Part shown: positions 1 to 7,778 of the stretch, one piece after another | Layout of the letters: every line of letters begins with the position of its first letter | How positions within the stretch are numbered: the first letter of the stretch is position 1 | Assembly (NCBI GenBank): GCA_022841245.1 | Contig: JALHRW010000023.1 | Location: forward strand, 1 to 39,111 | DNA from: Planctomycetota bacterium | GTDB lineage: Bacteria; Planctomycetota; UBA11346 | Direction of reading: 5' to 3' | DNA length: 39,111 nucleotides | Position numbers and translations under genes: made by a program | The notes under the pieces: model-generated | Told to the model about the DNA's origin: nothing | Database searches by the model: none | Seen by the model: the letters and a program-made list of their open reading frames with translations, nothing else

Positions 1-1
1 C

Positions 2-505
2 CTGCTCTTCGCCGCCGCCACGCCGGCCGCCGGCCGGCCGCTCGCCGACCGCCCGCTGACCGCCTGGGCCGAGCAACATCACCAGCCGTGGCTTGAAGTC
101 GTCGACAACGAAATCTGCCTGTGGGGCGGCCTGGCCGATCCGCAGCTCTCGCGGCTGCTCGCCTGGTACGTGTGCCAGCGCCCGCTCGAGGCGGACTGGA
201 AGGGCGTGCGCATCGAGTCGCGCAGCTTCGCCCGCCTGCGTCAGGGCCTGTTCGAGCACGGCTGGACCCGGAATCTGGCCCTGGTGCGGGCCGACCGCAA
301 GACCGTCGACCTGTGGGGTGGCGTGCACCGCACCTGCATGCTCGACCACACCGGCCTGCCGTTGCCCGGCCAGACCAATGCCGGTGTGCGTCTGCGCCTC
401 GACCTCGGCGAGCTCAGCGCCTCCGAATTGACCGAGCGCTGCCCGGTCGCCGACGACACCGGCAAGCTGGCCCCCGGACGGCTCAGCGGCCTGTGGAACG
501 CTTGA
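2..505 (+). CDS. Secreted protein of unknown function, 5' end missing
   Basis: The frame is open from the window edge to a TGA at 503-505, giving the last 167 residues of a protein whose start lies outside. The first visible residues (LLFAAATPAAGRPLADRP) look like the end of a signal peptide and its cleavage region, so the protein is probably exported and only a few residues are missing. The remainder is a compact globular sequence with two similar WGG patterns (LWGGLADPQ and LWGGVHRTC) and three cysteines. I do not recognise a family. It is the first visible gene of a same-strand run of five genes separated by 10 nt or overlapping, so it is probably co-transcribed with the membrane protein, secreted protein, lipoprotein and TlpA-like thioredoxin downstream. 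An internal ATG-like start is not needed because the upstream codons are open and signal-peptide-like. Confidence 0.6.
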   Translation: MLFAAATPAAGRPLADRPLTAWAEQHHQPWLEVVDNEICLWGGLADPQLSRLLAWYVCQRPLEADWKGVRIESRSFARLRQGLFEHGWTRNLALVRADRKTVDLWGGVHRTCMLDHTGLPLPGQTNAGVRLRLDLGELSASELTERCPVADDTGKLAPGRLSGLWNA

Positions 506-515
506 GGGCGGCGCA

Positions 516-998
516 GTGCGTCGCGTCCTGATCGCGTTCGGGCTGATCACCGCGCTCATCGGCCTGCTGTTGTGCTGGCCGCTCAGCCGCGCCTTCATGA
601 CCTACGAGCGCGGGCACGCCCGGGTACTGGACATCTATCGTATTCCGCAGCCCGAAGGCGAGGTCAGTCTGCGCGCGGTGTGGGAGGTCGAGGTTTCGCC
701 CGGCCGCTGGATCCTCGGGGACCTGCAGCGCAACCAGTTCTTCCGCCCGATGGACGACCCGGTGCTGCCTGACGCCGAGGTCGAGTCGGTCGCCGCCCGC
801 GTGCTGCCCGACCACCAGGGCCGACAGACCCTGGTCCGGGCGTTCTGGAGTGCGAACGATCCGGATGGTACTGCGTTCATCATCGACGTGAGCGCATCCC
901 ATCCTTGGCGTCGTTACATCCTCGGCCTGGCCGCCTGCGGGGCCGGCCTGATCACCGCCCGGTTGGCCTGGGCCTCGCGGCGCTGGAGGTCTGCATGA
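516..998 (+). CDS. Small membrane protein, two membrane segments
   Basis: This 160-residue protein starts at a GTG, 10 nt after the preceding stop, with GAGGG at 504-508 as a plausible ribosome binding site. It has a hydrophobic helix at about residues 4-26, a polar beta-rich middle of roughly 100 residues and a second hydrophobic helix at about 134-152, followed by a basic tail (ASRRWRSA). This helix-domain-helix layout resembles DUF3592-type proteins, but I cannot confirm membership by eye. The middle region would face the periplasm or outside. Its stop overlaps the start of the next gene (ATGA at 995-998), which suggests translational coupling inside the five-gene run. No catalytic motif is visible and the function is unknown. 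Confidence 0.65.
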   Translation: MRRVLIAFGLITALIGLLLCWPLSRAFMTYERGHARVLDIYRIPQPEGEVSLRAVWEVEVSPGRWILGDLQRNQFFRPMDDPVLPDAEVESVAARVLPDHQGRQTLVRAFWSANDPDGTAFIIDVSASHPWRRYILGLAACGAGLITARLAWASRRWRSA

Positions 999-1657
999 GC
1001 ATGAGAATCGTATGCATCCTGTTGGTGGCGTTCATGCTACCCGCCGCCGACCTGCTGCCGAACGCACCCGCCGGTGTGGTCGAGGTCCACGGCTCCTTCA
1101 ACGGCGAGCGCTTCTGGGCCAGGCTGAACCTGCCTGAGGCGCGCTTCGGCAACCATCGCATGCTGGAACTGCTCTACACTCCGCCCAAGCCCGAGATGGT
1201 GGCCGGCGCGCACCTGGTCGACTGCCCCTTCCTGCTGCTCGACGAGCGCCTGCGCCTGATGGCCTGGAACGGACGCGACACCACCCAGCAGGCCCTGCCG
1301 ACCAAGACAGGCTACCACGTCGTGCGCGAACTCGAACGCCCCATCGTGGTGGGCAAGGACAGCGCCCCCGACAGCGCCCCCGACAGCGACGAGCGCGACA
1401 TCGCCATGCCGCGCGGCTGGGACGAACGCCTGGCGCCGGTCATGCTGGTCCTGGCCTGGCGGGCCGGCAGCAACGGCGAAGTACCGATCGCCGACCTCTT
1501 CGGTCCGCCGGCAGCGGCCTCCACCGCCTCGTGGCAGGATGGCGCCGTGGTCATCGGCGGCCGCCAATATCGCGCCACCGCCGACGCCGACGGACGCCTC
1601 GCCCGTCTCGACGACGCCGCCGGCACCGCCGTGCTCACCGTCACGGCCTGGAAATAG
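995..1657 (+). CDS. Secreted protein of unknown function
   Basis: The protein has 220 residues. I chose the ATG at 995 rather than the longer open frame from 905. It follows GGAGG (985-989) at good spacing, overlaps the previous stop, and is followed at once by a signal peptide (MSMRIVCILLVAFMLPAADL). The mature part is polar and probably beta-rich, with no recognised domain. Around residues 122-132 a short Ser-Ala-Pro-Asp repeat is encoded by a 12-nt tandem repeat, probably a flexible and possibly length-variable linker. The next gene begins 2 nt after the stop. Its context, between a membrane protein and a lipoprotein, suggests an envelope role, but nothing specific can be assigned. Confidence 0.65.
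   Translation: MSMRIVCILLVAFMLPAADLLPNAPAGVVEVHGSFNGERFWARLNLPEARFGNHRMLELLYTPPKPEMVAGAHLVDCPFLLLDERLRLMAWNGRDTTQQALPTKTGYHVVRELERPIVVGKDSAPDSAPDSDERDIAMPRGWDERLAPVMLVLAWRAGSNGEVPIADLFGPPAAASTASWQDGAVVIGGRQYRATADADGRLARLDDAAGTAVLTVTAWK
1358..1390 (+). repeat. 12-nt tandem repeat inside a coding region
   Basis: The unit GACAGCGCCCCC occurs twice in direct succession, followed by a third partial copy (GACAGCGAC). The unit length is a multiple of three, so changes in copy number would add or remove four residues (Asp-Ser-Ala-Pro) without shifting the frame. Confidence 0.85.
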
Positions 1658-1659
1658 CC

Positions 1660-2688
1660 ATGCGAATGCTCCTCCTCGCCCTCGTCGTGCTGGTCGCCGG
1701 CTGCTCGGGAAACCGTGAGCCGCTGGAGACGAGACTCGAGCCTATCCGCACCTACGGCTGGCAGGCCAGCGTGGTCAATCCGACCCCGGAATGGAACCCG
1801 GGGGCGAACATCATCCTGGCGCGATCGATGGGCGGCTTCTCGACCTTCGAGGAGGGTGGCCAGGGCGAGCAGCGTTTCGCCTCAGACGACCGGCGCGAAT
1901 GCCACAACGCGCGCTGGCTCAACCGCGACCAGTTCGTCTTCGGCCCGGGCTGGAACGCCCGCCGCGCCCCCGATGGCACAGTCACCGTACCCACCGACGG
2001 CATCACCCTGGTGACCATGGCCGGCGGCAAGCCGATCGCGAAGGACCACCTCAGCGAACGCGGCGCCACGCCACGCCCGGCCGGCGGAAACCGCATCGTG
2101 GCCCAGGACGGCAACCGCCTCATCTACATCGACAGCCGAGGCCGCATCGAGGAGTTCGGCGAAGGCTTCGATGCCGTACCGCAGCCCGACGGCCCGGGCC
2201 TGTGCTGGCGCGACACCCCGGCCTTCGAACCTGACTGGTGGACCGGCCGCGAGACGCCGGGACTCATGCATGTGCGTTGGCGCGCTGGCAAGGTCGACGA
2301 CATCGCCGATGGGATGCAGGCGGCCTGGACCCGCCACGGTGGGCTGCTGGCAACCGTGCTGCTGGCACCCGCCCCGCCCGGCCAGCCGTGGTGGGCTGGC
2401 GGCACCCGCATCGTCCACCTCGCCGGGCCCGCTGCCCCGGCCGTGACCGTCCGCAATGGCGCCCGCGATCCGGAGCCGCATCCGCTGGCCGATCTCCTGG
2501 CCTGGATCGGCGAAGACGGCGGAGTCTGGGTCGGGACGCTGCGCGCCGACGGCTGGACCGAGCGCGTCGCGGTGGCCGGATCTCGCCCGCGCTGGAGCCA
2601 CGACGGCTTGCGCCTGTCCTGGCTCGAACCGGCGGCGGCCACGTCGCAGCTGCCGACCATCCGCGTCGCGGTGCTGGCGGTACGCTGA
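1660..2688 (+). CDS. Lipoprotein, probably beta-propeller
   Basis: This 342-residue protein begins at the ATG at 1660, 2 nt after the preceding stop. A longer open frame upstream is rejected because this ATG gives a clean lipoprotein signal peptide (MRMLLLALVVLVAGCSGN) with lipobox VAGC and acylated Cys15. The mature protein is rich in Trp and Gly. Near its end is SRPRWSHDGLRLSWLE, which resembles the PD40/TolB-type blade motif (PxWSPDGxxLaf). Together with other Trp/Gly strands this suggests a propeller lying on the periplasmic face of a membrane. The stop overlaps the next start (TGATG, 2686-2690). The substrate or partner is unknown; a role in handling an exported ligand with the TlpA-like neighbour is only a guess. 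Confidence 0.65.
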   Translation: MRMLLLALVVLVAGCSGNREPLETRLEPIRTYGWQASVVNPTPEWNPGANIILARSMGGFSTFEEGGQGEQRFASDDRRECHNARWLNRDQFVFGPGWNARRAPDGTVTVPTDGITLVTMAGGKPIAKDHLSERGATPRPAGGNRIVAQDGNRLIYIDSRGRIEEFGEGFDAVPQPDGPGLCWRDTPAFEPDWWTGRETPGLMHVRWRAGKVDDIADGMQAAWTRHGGLLATVLLAPAPPGQPWWAGGTRIVHLAGPAAPAVTVRNGARDPEPHPLADLLAWIGEDGGVWVGTLRADGWTERVAVAGSRPRWSHDGLRLSWLEPAAATSQLPTIRVAVLAVR

Positions 2689-3854
2689 TGCGCCTGGTCG
2701 TTCTGCTTGCTGCCGCCGCATTGCTGCGCGCCGCCAGCGCCAGCGACGTCCTTGCCGTCGCCGATGCCTCGCTGACCGAGGTGCAGCGCGAAGAGCCGGG
2801 TTCGACGGCGCGTGCCGAGGCCATTGCCGCTGCCCTGGAAGGGGCCGACCTGCCGCCGATCGAGCGTCTGACCGTACGCCTGGCCCTGGCCGAGTCCTGG
2901 CTCGACGGCCACCAGCCGCTGCGCTGTGCCGAAATCGCCGCCGCCGTGATGAAGGACGCCGCGCTGACCGACCCGCTGCGCGAGCGCGCCGCCCTGGCGC
3001 GTGCCGCCGCCGCCCGAGCTTTGCTCCGCGACGGTTCGCGCGAGGCCGCCATCGCCGAACTCGATGCCCTGGCCGCTGCCGGAGAAGCCGGCCCGCGTGC
3101 CGCGGCGCACCTGCACATCGCCCGGGCCGAACTGGGCATGGCGCTGAACGACGAGCGCAAGCCGAGCGACATCCCGGCCGCCCTCACCGCGCTCGATGCG
3201 GCGCTGGCGCTGCTCAAGGACGTGCCACCAGCCGAACGCATCCCGGTCTACCTCCTCCGCCTGACCACGATGGAGCGCGGCGGGGCCAAGCCGCCTGAGG
3301 TGCTGGCATGGATCCAAGCCCGAGTCGCCGACCCCGCCGCCGCCGAGGTCGCCGCCAGTGCGATCACCGCCGGCGATCGCATGGTCGGCCAGCCGGCACC
3401 GGCGCTGAAGGCGCCCCGCCTGGACAAGCCCGGCCAGCCGTTCGACCTCGCCGCCCTGCGCGGCAAACCGGTCCTGGTCGACTTCTTCGCCAGCTGGTGC
3501 GCGCCCTGCGCCGCCGTCGCCCCGGCTGTGGCGCGCTTCGCCGCCCAGCATCCCGACATCCACATCATCGGCGTCAGCCTGGACAATCCCCAGACCATGG
3601 GCGACCTGCCCGCCTTTCTCGCCAAGCACGCCATCACCTGGCCGGTGGTCGGCGAGAGCCTCGGCTGGGACGGCGAACTGGACGACGCCTGGCGCGTCGA
3701 CGGCATCCCCAGTCTTATCCTGGTGAATGCTGACGGCACCGTGGCAGCGAACGAATTGGTCGGGGGCACGACCCAGGAGACGTTCGACAAGCTCGAGGAG
3801 GCGATGCGCGCCCTGCCCAAGCCGGCCAAGGACGCCAGAGCCCCGTTCCCCTGA
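2688..3854 (+). CDS. TlpA-like thioredoxin-fold protein with helical N-terminal region
   Basis: The protein has 388 residues and starts at the ATG overlapping the previous stop. A signal peptide (MRLVVLLAAAALLRAASAS) is followed by about 200 residues of Ala/Leu/Glu-rich helices, probably TPR-like repeats. From about residue 230 there is a TlpA/ResA-type thioredoxin domain: AASAITAGDRMVGQPAPALK leads into FFASWCAPC with redox cysteines Cys271 and Cys274, and the cis-proline motif GIPS follows later. Such periplasmic proteins reduce or exchange disulfides in exported proteins or cytochrome c. The helical extension may bind a client. It closes the five-gene run, and a branched hairpin lies directly downstream. 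The thioredoxin assignment is firm; the substrate is unknown. Confidence 0.85.
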   Translation: MRLVVLLAAAALLRAASASDVLAVADASLTEVQREEPGSTARAEAIAAALEGADLPPIERLTVRLALAESWLDGHQPLRCAEIAAAVMKDAALTDPLRERAALARAAAARALLRDGSREAAIAELDALAAAGEAGPRAAAHLHIARAELGMALNDERKPSDIPAALTALDAALALLKDVPPAERIPVYLLRLTTMERGGAKPPEVLAWIQARVADPAAAEVAASAITAGDRMVGQPAPALKAPRLDKPGQPFDLAALRGKPVLVDFFASWCAPCAAVAPAVARFAAQHPDIHIIGVSLDNPQTMGDLPAFLAKHAITWPVVGESLGWDGELDDAWRVDGIPSLILVNADGTVAANELVGGTTQETFDKLEEAMRALPKPAKDARAPFP

Positions 3855-3864
3855 TCCGTCGAAG

Positions 3865-3898
3865 GCTGCCGCGCTCCGGCTTGGCCGGGTCAGGCAGC
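3865..3898 (+). terminator. Branched hairpin after the TlpA-like gene
   Basis: An outer stem GCTGCC (3865-3870) / GGCAGC (3893-3898) encloses an inner stem CCGGC-TTG-GCCGG (3876-3888). It lies 10 nt after the stop at 3854 and before the bcp ribosome binding site. There is no T-tract, so termination is a suggestion from position and structure. Confidence 0.4.
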
Positions 3899-3927
3899 TG
3901 CGCTATCCCACGCCCAGGAGCCACGCC

Positions 3928-4389
3928 ATGACCGCCATGCCTGCCTTCAGCCTGCCCGGATCCGACGGCGCGACGCACTCGTCCAAGAGTCTGGCCGGCA
4001 GCCCGTACGTCCTCTACTTCTACCCGCGCGACATGACCCCGGGCTGCACCACCGAGTCGTGCGACTTCCGCGACCGCCAGCCGGCGTTGAAGAAGCTCGG
4101 TGTGCCGGTGTTCGGCGTGTCGACTGATTCGCTCGAGCGTCACGCCAAGTTCATCGCCAAGGAGAAGCTGAATTTCGTCCTGCTGGCAGACGAGCAGCAC
4201 GTCCTGGCCGAAGGACTGGGGGTGTGGAAGGAGAAGAACATGTACGGCAAGAAGAGTTGGGGCATCGAGCGCTCGACCTTCCTGGTCGACGCCAAGGGCC
4301 AGATCGTCCAGGAGTGGCGCAAGGTCAAGGTGGACGGCCACGCAGCCGAGGTCGCTGCAGCCGCTGCAACGCTAGTCAAGCAGCGCTGA
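3928..4389 (+). CDS. bcp: Thioredoxin-dependent peroxiredoxin, Bcp/PrxQ type
   Basis: The protein has 153 residues, the usual Bcp length. It reduces hydrogen peroxide and organic hydroperoxides with electrons from thioredoxin in the cytoplasm. The hallmark YFYPRDMTPGCTTESCDFRD carries the peroxidatic Cys40 and the resolving Cys45 five residues later, as in E. coli Bcp. The WGIERSTFLVDAKGQI strand and the FGVSTDS motif also match the family. I chose the ATG at 3928 because AGGAG lies at 3915-3919 and family similarity starts right after it. There is no signal peptide, so it acts in the cytoplasm, unlike the exported TlpA-like protein upstream. It is probably a separate transcript or a read-through unit, since a hairpin separates the two genes. 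Confidence 0.93.
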   Translation: MTAMPAFSLPGSDGATHSSKSLAGSPYVLYFYPRDMTPGCTTESCDFRDRQPALKKLGVPVFGVSTDSLERHAKFIAKEKLNFVLLADEQHVLAEGLGVWKEKNMYGKKSWGIERSTFLVDAKGQIVQEWRKVKVDGHAAEVAAAAATLVKQR

Positions 4390-4402
4390 GCTGAGCGGTT
4401 GC

Positions 4403-4430
4403 CCTGCACGCTGTCGGACTAGCGTGCAGG
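4403..4430 (+). promoter_or_regulatory. Hairpin between bcp and the next gene, covering its ribosome binding site
   Basis: CCTGCACGCT (4403-4412) and AGCGTGCAGG (4421-4430) form a perfect 10-bp stem with an 8-nt loop. The right arm ends in AGG, which is part of the only Shine-Dalgarno-like sequence (AGGA) before the ATG at 4437. It could act as a weak terminator for bcp, or its folding could hide the ribosome binding site. No T-tract follows it. Confidence 0.5.
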
Positions 4431-4436
4431 AATCAC

Positions 4437-5432
4437 ATGGGTGACCTCGCCGATCTCGCCGCCCGCACCGCCTTCCCCGGTCGAGTCAGGCAGTTCGCCG
4501 CCGGCGATCCCGGCCAAGCGCTGGCGCTGGCGGTCGGTGCGGCCTGGATCGAGCAACCCCGCGGCGGGCACGCCGCCGCCGTGGTGCCATCCGCGCGACG
4601 CGATGATCCGCTGGTCGTCGCAGCGCTGGCCTTGGCCAAACGGCTGGCGCTGCCGAACCTCACGCTGCTCCCCGCCGCCGATCCCGGACTGCCCTGCGAA
4701 CCGCTGAACGCACGCGAACGCCAACCGGTGCGGCTCGCCAGCCTGGGACGCGAGCTGCGACCGACGTGGCCGGCTGGTACCTCGGCCCAGGCGCTGAGCG
4801 CCAGCGCTGCCCGCGAACCGCTGCTGCTGCTGCCGGCACGCGATCCGCGCTGGGGCTGCGACCGCGCCGCGCTCCTCGCCCTGGCCTGGATCGCCGGCGA
4901 TGGCCGTCGCGTGGTCTGGGAATTGCCGGCCGGCACGCCGCTCGGCGCCTGGGCCGGCGAGCTCGCGCTGATCGGCCGCATGCAGCTGCCGCTCAAGCTG
5001 CTCGCCAACCCCGCCGACCTGCCGTGGCCGCCGGCTGAGCGCGGTCTGGGACGCTGGTGGCTGGCCATGCCGACGCCGATGGACGCCGCCGGCGCGCTGG
5101 TCTGGGCCCTGGCCGGCGAGGAATGCGTGCTGCTGGCCATGCCGGATCGCCTGGAGGGCGGCGACGCCTGGCTGCCCGGCTCGGCCCGCCGCCTCATCGA
5201 CGGCGAGGCTGGCACCATGCTGTGCGCCGGCCGCGCCCCGGCCCGCGTGCCGCCCGGCGTCGGCCTGCTCCAGCTGGGCAGCCTGATCCCCCTGCCGCAC
5301 GCCCAGCTGCAACGCACCGCCCGGCCGCTGCTGGCCGAGGACGAGGATCTCGCCCGCCACCTCGCCAGCCTCGACCCGCACCTGCGTTGCACCCTGGCGC
5401 CGCCATCCGCTCCGCCACACTCGCCGCGATGA
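4437..5432 (+). CDS. Divergent transketolase/DXS-like protein, probably without thiamine catalysis
   Basis: The protein has 331 residues, about half a normal transketolase. Segments match the order of that family. GDPGQALALAVGAAW resembles the GxxGQGLsvAvGmAl helix. DPLVVAALALAKRLALPNL resembles the WEAlxxAxxxkLdNL helix after the cofactor loop. LALIGRMQLPLKLL and WLAMPTPMDAAGALVWALAG resemble the pyrimidine-domain LPVK and PaDaxEtxaal segments, and LLQLGSLIPLP resembles the C-terminal domain. The thiamine-diphosphate motif GDGxxxEG is replaced by PSARRDDP near residues 51-58, so enzymatic activity looks unlikely. The stop overlaps the metX start (ATGA, 5429-5432), indicating coupling with methionine synthesis genes. 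The assignment rests on residue patterns read by eye and should be treated as a hypothesis. Confidence 0.5.
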   Translation: MGDLADLAARTAFPGRVRQFAAGDPGQALALAVGAAWIEQPRGGHAAAVVPSARRDDPLVVAALALAKRLALPNLTLLPAADPGLPCEPLNARERQPVRLASLGRELRPTWPAGTSAQALSASAAREPLLLLPARDPRWGCDRAALLALAWIAGDGRRVVWELPAGTPLGAWAGELALIGRMQLPLKLLANPADLPWPPAERGLGRWWLAMPTPMDAAGALVWALAGEECVLLAMPDRLEGGDAWLPGSARRLIDGEAGTMLCAGRAPARVPPGVGLLQLGSLIPLPHAQLQRTARPLLAEDEDLARHLASLDPHLRCTLAPPSAPPHSPR

Positions 5433-7231
5433 CCACCGCCGACACCTTCGCCGCGTCGAGCGACGGCGCGCGCAGTGCCCGGCCGCTCCGCCATGCGAAG
5501 CGCCTCGACCTGCCCGGTCCCTTCACCTTGGAGCGTGGCGGCGCGCTGCCTGCGCTGACCATCGCCTACGAGACCTACGGCACGCTGAACGCCGAGCGCG
5601 ACAATGCCGTGCTGGTGTGCCACGCCCTCTCCGGCGACTCGCATGTCGCCCGCCATGACGAGAGCGACGATCCGGGCTGGTGGGACTGCCTGGTCGGCCC
5701 CGGCCAGCACCTCGACACCCGACGCTTCTTCATCATCTGCGCCAACGTCCTCGGCGGCTGCCGCGGCACCACCGGTCCGGACTCGATCGATCCGCGCAGC
5801 GGCGCTGCCTACGGCCCGGCCTTCCCCGAGATCACCATGGGCGACGTGGTGCGCTCGCAGGCCGCCCTGATCGACCACCTCGGCATCGAGCGGCTGCGCG
5901 CCGTGGTCGGCGGCTCGATGGGCGGCATGCAGGCGATGCTGTGGGCCACCCGCCACCCGCAGCGCGTCGCCGCCGTGGCCCTGCTCGCCACCGCGCACCG
6001 GCTCAACGCCCAGGCCCTGGCCTTCGACGTGGTGGCGAGGAACGCCATCATCCGCGATCCCGACTTCGCCGGCGGCGCCTACTACGGTCGCGAGCACGGC
6101 CCCGAGGTCGGCCTCGCCATTGCGCGCATGTTGGGCCACATCACCTACCTGTCGCGCGAGTCGATGCAGGACAAGTTCGAGGCCGACCGCCACCGGCCGC
6201 GGCCGCTCGACACCGCCTTCGAGGCGCAGTTCTCGGTCGGCAGCTACCTCGCCTACCAGGGCGAGCGCTTCGTCGAGCGCTTTGACGCCAACACCTACCT
6301 GCGCCTGTCGCTGGCGATCGACCGCTTCGACCTCGGCGCCGATCCCAGCGTGCTGCGCGACGCGGTGGCCGCCTCGACCTGCCGCTGGCTGGTCGTCTCC
6401 TACAGCAGCGACTGGCTGTTCCCGCCGGCTCAGAGCCGCGAGCTGGTGCGCGCCCTGCTGGCAGCCGGCCGCCAGGTCAGCTCGTGCGAGATCACCAGCC
6501 GCGCTGGCCATGACGCATTCCTGCTGACCAACGAACTCGACATCTACGGCCCGCTGGTGCAGGCGGTGGTCGACGGCGGTTCTGGCAGCGTGCCGCGCAC
6601 GGTCGACGCGCTCGGCCACGACGCGGGAGCGATCTTCTACCACGACCGCCTCGACTACGAACGCATCTGCGGCCTGATCAAACCCGGCGCCAGCGTGCTC
6701 GACCTCGGCTGCGGCGCCGGCGGACTGCTCGCCCGGCTGCGCGACCGCGACCACGCCCGCCTGGTCGGCGTCGAGCTCGACCAGCGCCAGGTCGCCCTCG
6801 CGGTCGGCCGCGGCCTCGATGTGGTCAACGCCGACATCGAGGCCGGACTGGCGCAGTTCGCCACCCGCTCGTTCGATGTCGTGGTGCTGTCGCAGACCTT
6901 GCAGGCCGTGCGCGGAGTCGAGCACGTGCTGGAGGAGATGCTGCGGGTCGGCGCCACCGCCATCGTCAGCTTCCCCAACGCCGCCCACCGCCGCCACCGC
7001 GAGCGCCTGTCGCGTCTCGGCCGCGCGCCCGAGACCACCGGCCTGACCCGCTACCACTGGTACAACACCCCCGACATCCGCCTGGTCACCATCGCCGACT
7101 TCGAGGACCTGTGCGAACTGAAGGGCTGGCGCGTGCGCTCGCGCATCTGCCTGGATACCGCGACCGGCGCCGAGCCGGCGGGCGATCCGCTGGTCGATGC
7201 CGATGTGGCGGTGTATGCGCTGTCGCTCTGA
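5429..7231 (+). CDS. metX-metW: Homoserine O-acyltransferase (MetX) fused to MetW methyltransferase-like domain
   Basis: This 600-residue fusion joins two genes that are usually adjacent. Residues about 20-385 are the MetX alpha/beta hydrolase: LTIAYETYGTLN, the nucleophile elbow GGSMGGMQ with Ser163, Asp328 (SSDWLFPP) and His361 (GHDAFLL) complete the triad. MetX transfers an acyl group from acetyl-CoA or succinyl-CoA to homoserine, the first committed step to methionine. Residues about 405-600 are MetW, with the SAM-type motif VLDLGCGAGGLL near 423-434 and the family signature SFPNAAHRRHR. MetW is needed for MetX activity in some bacteria. The acyl donor cannot be decided from what I can see. 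The ATG at 5429 overlaps the previous stop; a longer upstream frame is a shadow of the previous gene. Confidence 0.93.
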   Translation: MTTADTFAASSDGARSARPLRHAKRLDLPGPFTLERGGALPALTIAYETYGTLNAERDNAVLVCHALSGDSHVARHDESDDPGWWDCLVGPGQHLDTRRFFIICANVLGGCRGTTGPDSIDPRSGAAYGPAFPEITMGDVVRSQAALIDHLGIERLRAVVGGSMGGMQAMLWATRHPQRVAAVALLATAHRLNAQALAFDVVARNAIIRDPDFAGGAYYGREHGPEVGLAIARMLGHITYLSRESMQDKFEADRHRPRPLDTAFEAQFSVGSYLAYQGERFVERFDANTYLRLSLAIDRFDLGADPSVLRDAVAASTCRWLVVSYSSDWLFPPAQSRELVRALLAAGRQVSSCEITSRAGHDAFLLTNELDIYGPLVQAVVDGGSGSVPRTVDALGHDAGAIFYHDRLDYERICGLIKPGASVLDLGCGAGGLLARLRDRDHARLVGVELDQRQVALAVGRGLDVVNADIEAGLAQFATRSFDVVVLSQTLQAVRGVEHVLEEMLRVGATAIVSFPNAAHRRHRERLSRLGRAPETTGLTRYHWYNTPDIRLVTIADFEDLCELKGWRVRSRICLDTATGAEPAGDPLVDADVAVYALSL

Positions 7232-7741
7232 TCAGTACTTCAGGACAGCCTGCACCGGCACATCCAGCTTCTGCCGACCGTTGAGGAAACCCAATTCGAC
7301 GAGGAAGCCGCAGCCGACCACGGTCGCGCCTTGGCGGCGGATCAGCGTGACGGCTGCGTTGGCGGTGCCGCCGGTGGCCAGCACGTCGTCGATCATCAGG
7401 ATGCGGTCGCCGGGCCGTACGGCGTCGATGTGCATTTCGATCGCATCGGTGCCGTATTCCAGGCCATAGGCCTGGCGCACCGCGGTCCACGGCAGCTTGC
7501 CGGGCTTGCGCGCGGGAACGAAGCCGGCGCCGAGTTCGAGTGCTACCGCAGGCGCGAAGATGAAGCCGCGCGCCTCGATGCCGACCACGGCGGTGATGCC
7601 GCGGCCGCTCCACGGCGCGGACAGTTCGGCGATGGCTTGGGCCAGGGCGGACGGATCGCGTAGCGCCGGGGTGATGTCCTTGAACACGATGCCCGGCTTG
7701 GGGAAGTCCGGGACGTCGCGGATCAGCGTGGAGAGGTCCAT
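7232..7741 (-). CDS. apt: Adenine phosphoribosyltransferase
   Basis: The protein has 169 residues, the normal Apt length. It converts adenine and PRPP to AMP plus pyrophosphate (purine salvage, cytoplasm). The N-terminus [20 protein letters not shown] is the family signature, and the PRPP-binding loop [13 protein letters not shown] lies at about residues 114-126 with the acidic pair Asp118-Asp119. [10 protein letters not shown] is also typical. The gene's stop abuts the end of the metX-metW gene tail to tail. It lies 37 nt downstream of the phospholipase-D-like gene on the same strand, so it is probably the last gene of a three-gene minus-strand operon. Confidence 0.96.
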   Translation of the reverse strand: MDLSTLIRDVPDFPKPGIVFKDITPALRDPSALAQAIAELSAPWSGRGITAVVGIEARGFIFAPAVALELGAGFVPARKPGKLPWTAVRQAYGLEYGTDAIEMHIDAVRPGDRILMIDDVLATGGTANAAVTLIRRQGATVVGCGFLVELGFLNGRQKLDVPVQAVLKY

Positions 7742-7778
7742 GCGGCCGAGGCTGTGGGCAGGAGCCCCACCGCAAGCC

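Noticed and set aside
4433-7057. Very long open frame on the minus strand (over 800 codons)
   Set aside because: It is antisense to the transketolase-like and metX-metW genes, whose family motifs are clear. Its composition (Gly/Ala/Arg/Asp/Val) is typical of a high-GC shadow frame and contains no recognisable domain.
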